Origin: a virus
Virus record (IMG/VR): IMGVR_UViG_3300033153_002893
Location: 1-43,064 of that record
DNA length: 43,064 nucleotides
Strand: one strand, 5' to 3'
Both the position numbers and the translations under genes were made by a program. Shown in pieces: positions 1 through 8,345 of the stretch. The notes below the pieces were generated by a model, which was not told the DNA's origin, did no database searches, and saw only the letters and a list, made by a program, of their open reading frames with translations. Position 1 is the stretch's first letter. Every line of letters starts with the position of its first letter.

Positions 1-75
1 CAAATCGTCGGAGTTTTTGGCGCTGTTAGAACTGAAGGTGTCTTAATCCAGAAACTACAGACTACACCTGTATAA
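1..75 (+). CDS. Major capsid protein, 3' end (redundant partial copy)
   Basis: The frame is open from base 1 and encodes the last 24 residues of the capsid protein, ending with TAA at 73-75. It duplicates the end of the complete capsid gene at 42135-43025 because of the contig overlap. On the circular map, the capsid gene is followed after 12 bases by the 165-aa gene. Confidence 0.95.
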   Translation, partial: QIVGVFGAVRTEGVLIQKLQTTPV

Positions 76-114
76 TAGGAGGGACTCATGGCTGTTGAAG
101 ATAAATATGTAAAC
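1..114. repeat. Terminal direct repeat, left copy (assembly overlap)
   Basis: These 114 bases are identical to 42951-43064. The repeat runs from the last codons of the capsid gene to the first nine codons of the next gene, so it interrupts coding sequence and carries no packaging-end feature of its own. The simplest reading is that the contig is circular or circularly permuted with a true unit of 42,950 bp. A real short terminal repeat of the virion DNA is possible but unlikely at this position. Confidence 0.95.
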
Positions 115-585
115 ACAGAGTTGATTGCTGGGAAACTAGCTAATTCAGCTTTAACTAGAGGTGCGGATACCATTACATTAGTAACTACTTTTGAAGTAGC
201 AGCTGCTGATGACGATGGTTCAGTATTCCGTATCGCCCAGGGGCTTAGCCCTAATCTTATTCCAGTAGATATCAAAGTCTTAAATGACGCGCTTACTGCT
301 GGAGACGATTTTGATTTAGGCCTGTATGAGCAAGGAGTAGGTGGGACTGTTGTAGACAAAGATGTGTTTGCTGATGGTCTTGATCTTTCTTCTGCGCATA
401 TTTTTGGAGCATCTCTTGATGGACTAGTAACAGTAGACGTAGCGAACGCTACTAAACAGTTATTTGAACATGCAGGACATACTCTAGCGACTAAGAAAGA
501 AGGTTACGATCTTGCGTTAACTGCTAATACAGTAGGTACTCTTGCAGGTACAGTTACTGTTATTGCAACGTTTATTCAGGGTTAA
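88..585 (+). CDS. Capsid-adjacent virion protein, probable head decoration or minor head protein (165 aa)
   Basis: This gene lies 12 bases after the major capsid stop and has a strong AGGAGGG site ahead of its ATG. The protein is acidic and rich in Ala, Val, Thr and Asp, with alternating beta-type segments, no signal peptide and no membrane segment. I recognise the general look of a coat-adjacent phage protein (VAAADDDGSV near residues 36-46) but cannot name a solved family. Its position after capsid and before a strong hairpin suggests co-expression with the coat protein at high level. A decoration or head-stabilising role is inferred from that position only. Confidence 0.72.
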   Translation: MAVEDKYVNTELIAGKLANSALTRGADTITLVTTFEVAAADDDGSVFRIAQGLSPNLIPVDIKVLNDALTAGDDFDLGLYEQGVGGTVVDKDVFADGLDLSSAHIFGASLDGLVTVDVANATKQLFEHAGHTLATKKEGYDLALTANTVGTLAGTVTVIATFIQG

Positions 586-613
586 TAACTAGAGATAATT
601 AAAAGGTGGTGTC

Positions 614-640
614 CATCCCGCTACTCTCCGTAGCGGGATG
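614..640 (+). terminator. Strong hairpin after the capsid/165-aa unit, probable terminator
   Basis: Arms 614-624 (CATCCCGCTAC) and 630-640 (GTAGCGGGATG) pair perfectly over 11 bp around the 5-base loop TCTCC. The arms are GC-rich within an AT-rich genome. The hairpin sits in the 84-base gap between the 165-aa gene and the next gene. The following bases (CCATCTCTTT) are pyrimidine-rich but not a clean T-run, so termination may be partial; an mRNA-stabilising 3' structure is the alternative. Confidence 0.7.
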
Positions 641-669
641 CCATCTCTTTCACATTTAAGGGGATTGAT

Positions 670-1146
670 ATGAGAAATATTTTCATTTTTTTACTAGTGT
701 TTTTTTCGATCAGCTTCACTTCTTTAGCAGAGACTCCTGCGGGAACGGTTGTTGATATTGTACAAATAACAGATACCGACGGTATCGCAGTAGCTTCTAC
801 AGCTACAGTTTATTCTAATTCTTTCCCTCTTCCCAGACAAGCTAGTTTTGGTGTTCTATTACGGATAGCTTCTAGTGGAACGGTTGATGTGCTAGTAGAA
901 TTAGAACAAAGTAATATTCGACCGACGACTGAAGGGTCAGCTGATACTACTAATTACGCAGAGGCTCAAGATGTAGATGGGGATGCTATTAGTGCGATAG
1001 CGACGATAACTGATGAAGTAATGCATGTCGTAAATTTTGCGCCCGTAGCAACGGGTTTTGCACGTTTAAAAATCACAGGACAAGGATCTAATGACGCGTC
1101 GACTGTAATAGCGGTAGCTCAATTATATTATGTAAAGGGGCAGTAA
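670..1146 (+). CDS. Putative virion protein with Sec signal peptide (158 aa)
   Basis: Residues 1-20 form a classic signal peptide: an Arg near the N-terminus, a Phe/Leu/Ile-rich core, then SLA before the predicted cleavage at ETPAG. The mature part (about 138 aa) is beta-rich. Segments such as FGVLLRIASSGTVDVLVELEQ resemble small phage structural proteins I have seen annotated, but I cannot name the family. The ATG has AAGGGGAT upstream. It is the first gene after the capsid-unit hairpin and is followed directly by two more signal-peptide genes. Export of a virion protein would be unusual; the signal could instead serve as a membrane anchor. Confidence 0.72.
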   Translation: MRNIFIFLLVFFSISFTSLAETPAGTVVDIVQITDTDGIAVASTATVYSNSFPLPRQASFGVLLRIASSGTVDVLVELEQSNIRPTTEGSADTTNYAEAQDVDGDAISAIATITDEVMHVVNFAPVATGFARLKITGQGSNDASTVIAVAQLYYVKGQ

Positions 1147-2982
1147 ATGCATAAGTATTTATTAATCTTTTTTATATGTTTCGTTTCCGAAGTTTTTGGA
1201 GCTGCTTTCACACTAACACAAACAGGTAATTTCAATGATGGTGCTACGTGGGGGAATACTTCCCCTGGAGTTGCTGGAGTAGACTATCCAGATCCTGCCG
1301 GTGGTGATACGTTTCTATTAAATAATGGAAGTATAGCAACTATTACAAGTGGCTATACAACTATTACAAGCGGAGTAATTGATAATGGAACACTAACAGT
1401 TGACGGAACTTTAACGCTCGATGCTGATATAGATTTTATTGATAATAACTCAGTATTAAATGGTACAAGTGGGACTATTAACCTTGGGAATTTTAATTTT
1501 GACGTAGGTGGTCAATATTGGAAAACTTGTACAATATCAATTTCAGGAACTTCAAGTGATAGATTTTTAATTAATTCTACTGGCGGGGGTATAGGGGCGG
1601 GATATTATTGGCATTGTTCTTTTTATATGTCATTTGTAACTTTTGATGGTTTAACTAGGTTCAGCACATATAGAAATGCCGATGTGGTTGTGGAAGATTG
1701 TATCTTTACTAATTTTAATGGGGTTTTTGCCCCTTCATCTGCTAGTGAATCTATAAATTATGACTTTATTTTTAGGAGATGTATTTTTGATGAGTGTATT
1801 GGAACATCAGGGAGGATTGAGTTCGGGGACTATGGGTATAAAGGTCTTGATGGTTCTGGAACAGGAGAAAAGATTGTTGAAGAGTGTGTTTTTATTGATG
1901 GAAGCCAAGTCTGGCTTGGTGCGGGAATACCTTATGAGAGAAATGTCTTTTACTTGACTACTTTTTATCAACATGATGCAACTGATGGTATTGAGTTTGA
2001 TACAAATTTATTTTATCAAATAGACGATGATGCAATCCCTAATGGGAATATTACATACAATAATAACTATATCTATGTAGAAGCGAGTAACCCCCATGTT
2101 ATATCTGGGGCAAATGCCACATCCTCAAATCCAGCTCCTATGATAGTAAAAAATACTATTTTTGAAATACACCATAACGATTCCCCTAGTGATGCGAGCG
2201 ATGTAATTATTCTTTGTAAACAAGATATAGTATTTCAAATCCATAATAATATACATTTAGAGCATACAAGAGGGTATCTAATTAATGCTTTAGGTAGCGC
2301 CCCTGTACTTGGTGATTTATACGTTTATAATAATACATATTATGGTGATCATTCAAATGCTTTAAACTATCCTAGTTTAGCAAACACTGAGGGTGGTGGG
2401 ACTTATGCAGGGGATAATGTAGAATTTTATAATAATCTGTCTTATAATACAGATGGGACAACAACAGGTGTAAATTTAATAGATTTTGGAGACGTTGGTA
2501 CAGCTGACCAAGCAACTTACCTTGATTATAATGTTTGTTATGATTATTTGGAAACTATTGATATTTACCATGATGCGGTTATAACAGGAAAAACATTTGG
2601 AGATGACGGATTTGGCGGTAATGATGCTCACGGAATAGACCCAGGATTTGTAGACCCAACAAGAGATATGGCAACGTGGGATGCGTATAATGGAGGCGTA
2701 GGAACTGCCGCTAATGCTGCATTAGAAATGGCTAAGTTAAATGATTCTGATTTTGATGATAACTATACAGTAGCTAAACTTATGGAGTGGGTTAGCGCAG
2801 GATTTGCGCCAACTAATAGCGCAGTTTCTACGTTAAGCAACACGGGTTCTTATGTAGGGGCTATAGAGCCTTTAATATCAGATGGGATCACCGGAGGAAG
2901 TGGTTTCCGAGGTGGAGGTTATCGAGGAAACTCTTATGGTAATTTGAGAGGTTACGCAGGAGGTGGGTATGCGGGTAATTAA
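1147..2982 (+). CDS. Exported beta-helix-like protein, possible spike or fibre-type virion protein (611 aa)
   Basis: The N-terminus (MHKYLLIFFICFVSEVFGA) is a signal peptide with likely cleavage around FGA. The following part (TWGNTSPGVAG, then short Thr/Asn/Gly/Ile-rich strands up to about residue 115) resembles the opening of a G8 or pectate-lyase-like right-handed beta-helix. The long middle is rich in Asn, Asp, Tyr and Phe with repeated V/I-x-N-N-x-Y patterns, again like beta-helix coils. The last 25 residues are Gly/Arg/Tyr-rich (RGGGYRGNSYG). The gene begins one base after the previous stop with AAAGGGG upstream. It may be a receptor-binding or glycan-binding spike; no catalytic motif was recognised. 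Confidence 0.65.
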   Translation: MHKYLLIFFICFVSEVFGAAFTLTQTGNFNDGATWGNTSPGVAGVDYPDPAGGDTFLLNNGSIATITSGYTTITSGVIDNGTLTVDGTLTLDADIDFIDNNSVLNGTSGTINLGNFNFDVGGQYWKTCTISISGTSSDRFLINSTGGGIGAGYYWHCSFYMSFVTFDGLTRFSTYRNADVVVEDCIFTNFNGVFAPSSASESINYDFIFRRCIFDECIGTSGRIEFGDYGYKGLDGSGTGEKIVEECVFIDGSQVWLGAGIPYERNVFYLTTFYQHDATDGIEFDTNLFYQIDDDAIPNGNITYNNNYIYVEASNPHVISGANATSSNPAPMIVKNTIFEIHHNDSPSDASDVIILCKQDIVFQIHNNIHLEHTRGYLINALGSAPVLGDLYVYNNTYYGDHSNALNYPSLANTEGGGTYAGDNVEFYNNLSYNTDGTTTGVNLIDFGDVGTADQATYLDYNVCYDYLETIDIYHDAVITGKTFGDDGFGGNDAHGIDPGFVDPTRDMATWDAYNGGVGTAANAALEMAKLNDSDFDDNYTVAKLMEWVSAGFAPTNSAVSTLSNTGSYVGAIEPLISDGITGGSGFRGGGYRGNSYGNLRGYAGGGYAGN

Positions 2983-4294
2983 ATTCTTACTTATTTTTTT
3001 ATTCACCATTAACATCTTTGCCGGGTATAGTCAATCTCAGAGAACTAGGTCTGTACAGAACCCATTACCTATAGATGGGGATAGTGTTTATTGGAAAGAT
3101 ATAGATATTAGCAGATCAGATATGGGGGATTTTAGTGGTTCAATAAATGACTTATTTATTGATTTACATACTCAAGTAATTAATACCACTAGTGATAATC
3201 CTAAGAGTTTAATAATTTATTTTAAACGAGGGGTAGTATCTAATTCAGTAGCCATAGGTAATTCAGGTAGTGGTACTTTTAGTAATGTTATAGTTAAGGT
3301 TGCAGGTAGTGGAGGCATATACATCCCTATGGTAGACCAAAGTAGTAATGATACCAAGTATACTGGACGTAGTTATCTTTTCCCTTTTACTCTTGGGTTT
3401 ACTTCTATAAAGCTAGAGTTTCACACTACAGACACTATTAGTATTTCTAATTGTTCAGTTGGAAAAATTAGTAACACTTTAGCTAGATTACAAGCAGTCA
3501 AACCAGACTATTCAGTTACTGATATTAATGCAACAACAGGTGGGAATTTAAAAGTAGCCATTGAAGAACTAGAACTTGAAGCTCAGACCCCTTTCTTATT
3601 GCGAGTTGCTAAAGGTGAGATTACTGGCCATAGTATAATATCAAAGTTTGGACAAAATAATGATGTAGGGACGGGTTCTTATGAGGATGTGTGGGATGGT
3701 GGAGGCACTTATAATTATCCAACTGATAGTACTGCTCCAATTACAAAATTAGTAGCCCATAATGCGGCTGATACAGAACCCATAGAAATTCAAGGCTTAG
3801 ATATTAATGGTGATTTATCTGTTCAAACTAGAACTTTAACAGGATTAACAGCAGTAGATTTAGACCCAGATTTATGGAGAGTTTTCAGATTAAAAAATGT
3901 AGGTACTTCTGATTTAGTTAGTGATGTTTGTGCAATAAATGATGGCGATACAGTTGACTATGCTTGTATTAATAATGGTAATAATCAGACACTAATGGCT
4001 TTATATACCATCCCTAATGGTAAAATAGGCTACTTACTCCAAGGAACTAATAGCATAATAGGGACTAATAGAGGATATAGTATTGATGGTAAATTATGGA
4101 TGAAGCCCTATGGATTAGTGTTCCAGTTAAAGAGGACTTTTGGGTTGTCTAGTGATGGCTCTGGATTTATTAAAATGCCATTTCCTTTACCGGGAGCTAT
4201 CCCAGCTAAAACTGATATTAGAATTAGCGCAATAAGTAGTGCGGCAGGTGGAGGGTTAAACACAACCTTTGAAATACTTTTAATAGACGATTAA
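2969..4294 (+). CDS. Virion structural protein with N-terminal signal peptide (441 aa)
   Basis: The ATG at 2969 is preferred over an in-frame GTG at 2963, because AGGAGG (2958-2963) then lies five bases upstream. It overlaps the previous gene's end in another frame, suggesting coupled translation. Residues 1-18 (RVIKFLLIFLFTINIFA) form a signal peptide. The part from about residue 205 to the end, with IWDGGG-type (VWDGGGTYNYPT), LWRVFRLKNVG and YTIPNGKIGYL segments, matches a motif pattern I know from virion proteins of marine podoviruses and other phages. An N-terminal export signal on such a domain is odd. Function is inferred as head or tail accessory protein. Confidence 0.7.
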   Translation: MRVIKFLLIFLFTINIFAGYSQSQRTRSVQNPLPIDGDSVYWKDIDISRSDMGDFSGSINDLFIDLHTQVINTTSDNPKSLIIYFKRGVVSNSVAIGNSGSGTFSNVIVKVAGSGGIYIPMVDQSSNDTKYTGRSYLFPFTLGFTSIKLEFHTTDTISISNCSVGKISNTLARLQAVKPDYSVTDINATTGGNLKVAIEELELEAQTPFLLRVAKGEITGHSIISKFGQNNDVGTGSYEDVWDGGGTYNYPTDSTAPITKLVAHNAADTEPIEIQGLDINGDLSVQTRTLTGLTAVDLDPDLWRVFRLKNVGTSDLVSDVCAINDGDTVDYACINNGNNQTLMALYTIPNGKIGYLLQGTNSIIGTNRGYSIDGKLWMKPYGLVFQLKRTFGLSSDGSGFIKMPFPLPGAIPAKTDIRISAISSAAGGGLNTTFEILLIDD

Positions 4295-4304
4295 GGAGAA
4301 TAAA

Positions 4305-4958
4305 ATGGCTACAGCAACATCTGATGTAGATATATGTAATTTAGCGATGGATTTATTAAACGACGCTAATCCGATTATTAATATATCAGCACCTACAACT
4401 AGCCATGAAGAAGTTTGTGCTAGATGGTATGATGTAACTAGAAGAAAACTACTTCGTAAAAATATGTGGAATTTTGCCAGGGGCAGATATCAAGCTTCCC
4501 GAGATAGTATCGATCCAATTTTTGGGTATGCAGATGCCTATAATCTACCAAATAATTGGCTCAGATTAATTGCTTTTGACGGAGAAAATAATCTTAGTAC
4601 AACTAGGGCATTAGGTGAAATAGATTTTGAGATCGAAGGTAATCAAATTTTATTAAATAACAGCGGGGCTGCATCTATTAATCTTCAGTACATAAAAGAT
4701 ATTACAGACGTATCAAAATTTGATGCAATTTTTGTTGAGTTATTTGCAACTCAATTAGCTATTAATATGGCTTTTAAATTAACTATAAAAAATACTGTTG
4801 TAACTAGGTTAAAGATTTTATTAGAAGGTCTAAATATTGAAGCAGCAGCTATTGATGGCCAAGAAAGACCTCCAAGAGTAATAGAGCATAGTAAATTTGG
4901 TAATGCACGTAGACGAGTTCGCAGGGGTAGTTCTGCGTCACAATTTATAGAGTGGTAA
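4305..4958 (+). CDS. Tail tubular protein A-like (T7 gp11 type; 217 aa)
   Basis: The protein begins with an adaptor-type helical segment (DVDICNLAMDLLNDANPI) followed by RRKLLRKNMWNFARGRYQAS, a pattern typical of T7 gp11/tail tube A proteins. It connects the portal to the tail nozzle. T7 gp11 is 196 aa, so the length fits. It is followed after three bases by the tail tubular B gene in the same order as in T7. The ATG at 4305 follows AAGGAGAATAAA. Confidence 0.85.
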   Translation: MATATSDVDICNLAMDLLNDANPIINISAPTTSHEEVCARWYDVTRRKLLRKNMWNFARGRYQASRDSIDPIFGYADAYNLPNNWLRLIAFDGENNLSTTRALGEIDFEIEGNQILLNNSGAASINLQYIKDITDVSKFDAIFVELFATQLAINMAFKLTIKNTVVTRLKILLEGLNIEAAAIDGQERPPRVIEHSKFGNARRRVRRGSSASQFIEW

Positions 4959-4961
4959 TTT

Positions 4962-7295
4962 ATGGGTAATATGACAAAAGCTTTTATGAATTTCTCTGCT
5001 GGAGAACTTTCTCCAAAAGTGCAAGGCAGAGTTGATCTAACTATTTTTCAAAATGGTTGTAAGAGGATGCGTAATTTTATTGCAGAAACTCAAGGTGGTG
5101 TTCGATTCAGAACTGGAACTAGACATGTGATGCATACTCGATTAAATCAGTTAGCTGTTCTTATTCCATTTCAATTTAATGATATTCAGTCATATCTGTT
5201 GGAGTTCACCGATCAGAAGATGAGGGTGTATAAGGATGAAGGTATTATTGTAGAAGGTGATAAAACTATAACTGGAATTACTCAAGCTAATCCTGGAGTG
5301 TTTACTAGTGCTAGTCATGGATACAGTAATGGTGATGAGGTTTTTATTTTTGATGTGGTAGGTATGACTGATTTTAATGGTAAATCTTTTTTAATTGCCA
5401 ACCAGACAACTAATACTTTCACCTTACAAGATATAGATAGTAATGATATAGATACTACAAGTTTTGATGCGTATGTTTCAGGGGGAGTAGCTGCCCGAAT
5501 TGTTGAAGTTGATACGCCATATTTAGAAGCAGAATTATTCGAAATCAAATGGGCGCAAAATGCAGATGTAATGTACATGGTACACCCTAATCATGAACCT
5601 AGAAAATTAACTAGGACTAGCCATACTAGCTGGACATTAACTACATATACTAGAACTTATTCAGGATCAGATCCTTTCGGTAGCGCAGGTAATTACCCGA
5701 GTACTGTTGCTTTTGCACAATCTCGTTTAGCTATGATGGGGACTGATAATGCACCAGAGACAGTTTGGTTCAGTATGTCCCCAGATACTTCAGGTAATCC
5801 ACGATATGATAATTTTACAATAGGTACAAATCCAGATGATGCACTAGCTTTTACTCTAGCCCCTAATCATACAGGGAAAGTAGATACGATTCAATGGGCA
5901 GTAATGACATCCTTATTTATTGCGTTAGGTACTTTTGGCGGGGTCTCTAAAATGACAGGTAGTAGAGATGATGAACCTATTACCCCAACTTCTATTCAAG
6001 TTAAACCATTAAATGCCCCAGGGGTTAAAGATGTACCTCCAGTTACAGTAGGGGGTATTACAATTTATATCCAACAAGGTGGGCTAATTATTAGATCTCT
6101 TGAGTATGATTCATTAGAAGCGGGATATCAGGCCATAGATAGAAACCTGGTTTCTGACCATATGACAGGGGATGGCATAGAACAGATTGCTTTTCAAAAT
6201 GCTAGACCGGATGTTTTATGGGCAGTTAGATCAGATGGTAGATTAATTGGATTAACTTTTAAATCTAAGGAAGATGTTTCAGGCTGGCATCAGCACGTCT
6301 TAGGAGGTACTGACGCTAAAGTTTTATCAGTTGGAGTTATACCCCAAGTAACTAAATATGACCAGGTATGGGTCGTCGTAGAGAGAACTATTAATGGTGT
6401 AACTAGAAGATACGTAGAATTTTTTGAAGATGAAATTAATTATCCTGATCGTATTGATTTTTTTACAGATAAAGATTCTGCTATTGATGATCGTACAGCT
6501 TTTTATAATGCAATATTTGAAAAACAAAAAGAATATTTTCATGTAGATAGTGGGCTATCTTATGTAGGTACTGATCGAGGTGAAGCGGCTGCTGCCAACT
6601 TAACCATAAGCGCAGTTACAGGTGATTCTATTACTATAACTGCTTCAGCAGCTGTTTTTATCTCAGCAGATGTAGGAAATCAGATCTGGAAAAAAGCCAT
6701 TAACGGTATTGGTCAAGGTCGAGCAGTAATAACAACTTTTGTTAGTTCAACTGAAGTTACTTGTACGGGCTTATCAGATTTTGATAATATAGATTTGATT
6801 AACTCGGGTGATTGGTTTATCACAGCTAGTTCTATTTCAGGACTAGATCATTTAGAAGGTGAAGAAGTTACTATTATTGCAGATGGAGGAACACATGCAA
6901 AAAAGACGGTTTCAGATGGTAGTATTACTCTTGACGCTGAGTATAGTACATTTCATATTGGTTTGGGCTATTGTGGCCTTATAGATAAAATTTTAGAATT
7001 TGGAGGCGACCAAGGTATTCAACATTCTAAAATGAAAAATGTAAGTGGTTTAGGGATTAGGTTTAATGGCGCACTAGGCGCTCAATATGGAACAGATATG
7101 TATCAACTAGAGCAAATCTATGATAGAGATCCAACTCATTTTATGAATAGGCCACCACCTTTATTTTCAGGAGTTAAATTATTGTATTATAACGATTCAT
7201 TTGCTAGAGACAAACATTTGATAATTAAACAGGATAACCCACTACCTTGTGGGATCCAGTTAATAGACGTTTTTGCTGAGGTAGTAGATGAATAA
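4962..7295 (+). CDS. Tail tubular protein B-like nozzle protein (T7 gp12 type; 777 aa)
   Basis: The N-terminus (FMNFSAGELSPKVQGRVD, then NGCKRMRNFIAETQGGVRFRTGTRH) is the hallmark opening of T7 gp12-like stabilisation/nozzle proteins. Residues up to about 500 follow that family, including a DIQSYLLEFTDQKMRVY stretch. The length (777) is close to T7 gp12 (794). The protein forms the hexameric nozzle at the distal end of the short tail. Its last 8 bases overlap the next gene. Confidence 0.9.
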   Translation: MGNMTKAFMNFSAGELSPKVQGRVDLTIFQNGCKRMRNFIAETQGGVRFRTGTRHVMHTRLNQLAVLIPFQFNDIQSYLLEFTDQKMRVYKDEGIIVEGDKTITGITQANPGVFTSASHGYSNGDEVFIFDVVGMTDFNGKSFLIANQTTNTFTLQDIDSNDIDTTSFDAYVSGGVAARIVEVDTPYLEAELFEIKWAQNADVMYMVHPNHEPRKLTRTSHTSWTLTTYTRTYSGSDPFGSAGNYPSTVAFAQSRLAMMGTDNAPETVWFSMSPDTSGNPRYDNFTIGTNPDDALAFTLAPNHTGKVDTIQWAVMTSLFIALGTFGGVSKMTGSRDDEPITPTSIQVKPLNAPGVKDVPPVTVGGITIYIQQGGLIIRSLEYDSLEAGYQAIDRNLVSDHMTGDGIEQIAFQNARPDVLWAVRSDGRLIGLTFKSKEDVSGWHQHVLGGTDAKVLSVGVIPQVTKYDQVWVVVERTINGVTRRYVEFFEDEINYPDRIDFFTDKDSAIDDRTAFYNAIFEKQKEYFHVDSGLSYVGTDRGEAAAANLTISAVTGDSITITASAAVFISADVGNQIWKKAINGIGQGRAVITTFVSSTEVTCTGLSDFDNIDLINSGDWFITASSISGLDHLEGEEVTIIADGGTHAKKTVSDGSITLDAEYSTFHIGLGYCGLIDKILEFGGDQGIQHSKMKNVSGLGIRFNGALGAQYGTDMYQLEQIYDRDPTHFMNRPPPLFSGVKLLYYNDSFARDKHLIIKQDNPLPCGIQLIDVFAEVVDE

Positions 7296-7740
7296 ACTTT
7301 TAAAAATTGTCCCTTTTAAAATAGAGCATATAAATATGATTGATGTTAGAGAGTATGAGGCTAATACTGAATTTAAGATTATTCAGGCAGATAAAGGAAT
7401 CGCTGAAGAGATCGAGTTAAACCAAAATGCTTTTACTATTTTTTATAAAGGAATTATATTAGCCTGTTGGGGGTATACTTTAATGCGAAAAGGAGTTTGT
7501 GAAATCTGGACTATTCCTTCTAAACATATTAAAAAGTATGGCCGAGTATATGCCAAAACAACTAGAGAACAATTTTTACGTTTTGAAAAGATTTATAATT
7601 TTCATAGGATCCAAATTACAACTAAAGCTGATAAATGTCACGAAAGATGGTTAAAGTTTTTAGGATTTCATAAAGAGGGAATTATGAAAAAATATGCAGA
7701 GAATGGAGATGATTTTATAATGTGGGGGAGGACTAGCTAA
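7288..7740 (+). CDS. GNAT-like internal protein (T7 gp13 / DUF2833-like; 150 aa)
   Basis: The fold pattern is that of a compact acetyltransferase-like protein. A beta strand (CEIWTIPSKHIKKYGR) precedes a helix, and the end CHERWLKFLGFHKEGIMKKYAENGDDFIMW is the usual C-terminal GNAT signature. Phage members of this type sit between tail tube B and gp14-like proteins and are often called internal virion protein or DUF2833. The gene starts inside the previous gene (8-base overlap) and ends in a TAATG junction with the next. Catalysis is not established. Confidence 0.72.
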   Translation: MNKLLKIVPFKIEHINMIDVREYEANTEFKIIQADKGIAEEIELNQNAFTIFYKGIILACWGYTLMRKGVCEIWTIPSKHIKKYGRVYAKTTREQFLRFEKIYNFHRIQITTKADKCHERWLKFLGFHKEGIMKKYAENGDDFIMWGRTS

Positions 7741-8330
7741 TGAGTTCAGGTGCATCTTGGATGACTAGATCTATAACGTCTTATGGGAAATATAAAACTG
7801 CGGAGTCAAGTGCAGAACGACAGACGAGACTAGCAAAAGATATTCAAACAGAAGAAGGTATCTTAGCAGGTACTGAATTTTATCTTGGGGAAATGAAAGA
7901 CCTTGACGCTCAATTTGCAGCAGAGATGAAAGAGATGGCTTCTAGTATGGAAGCAGCAGATGTCTATGTTGAGGCAGGTAGGACAGGTAAAGAAAATGAT
8001 CGAGCGATTAGAGGTATTCAATTACAATACCGTATGAATGGGGTGGAAATGTCAGGATCCCCACTCTTAGTTATGGAGAAAGCTAGAAAAGATAGTGAGA
8101 TGGAATTAGAGGCGATGGAAACTCGAGCAGAAAATATCTTAAAATATGGTAAGTTTGAAGCTACACAAATGAGGATGAGAGGAAAAGCTGAATTAACTAG
8201 GGGGAGATTAATTGGGGAAGCTAGGATACGAGCAGCAAAACTAGATTACCGAAGTAGGAAACGATTAATTCATGAAGAAAAGATGGCCTCGTGGACAGAT
8301 TTTATGGGTGAGTTTTCTTCTTTTGCATAA
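7740..8330 (+). CDS. Internal virion protein B-like (T7 gp14 type; 196 aa)
   Basis: An Ala/Glu/Arg-rich, almost wholly helical protein with heptad-like runs (QFAAEMKEMASSMEAADVYVEAGR; MELEAMETRAENILKYGKFEATQMRMRGKAELTRG is its centre). It has the same length as T7 gp14 and the same place, between a gp13-like gene and two large internal proteins. The segment MNGVEMSGSPLLVMEKA is characteristic of gp14-type phage proteins. It is expected to be ejected into the host envelope to form part of the DNA-translocating channel. Its ATG overlaps the preceding stop (TAATG). Confidence 0.78.
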   Translation: MSSGASWMTRSITSYGKYKTAESSAERQTRLAKDIQTEEGILAGTEFYLGEMKDLDAQFAAEMKEMASSMEAADVYVEAGRTGKENDRAIRGIQLQYRMNGVEMSGSPLLVMEKARKDSEMELEAMETRAENILKYGKFEATQMRMRGKAELTRGRLIGEARIRAAKLDYRSRKRLIHEEKMASWTDFMGEFSSFA

Positions 8331-8345
8331 CATAAGGAAAAAGAG

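Noticed and set aside
1-114. True short terminal repeat of the packaged DNA
   Set aside because: It lies at a capsid/next-gene junction far from the terminase, contains coding sequence, and has the usual look of a circular assembly overlap.
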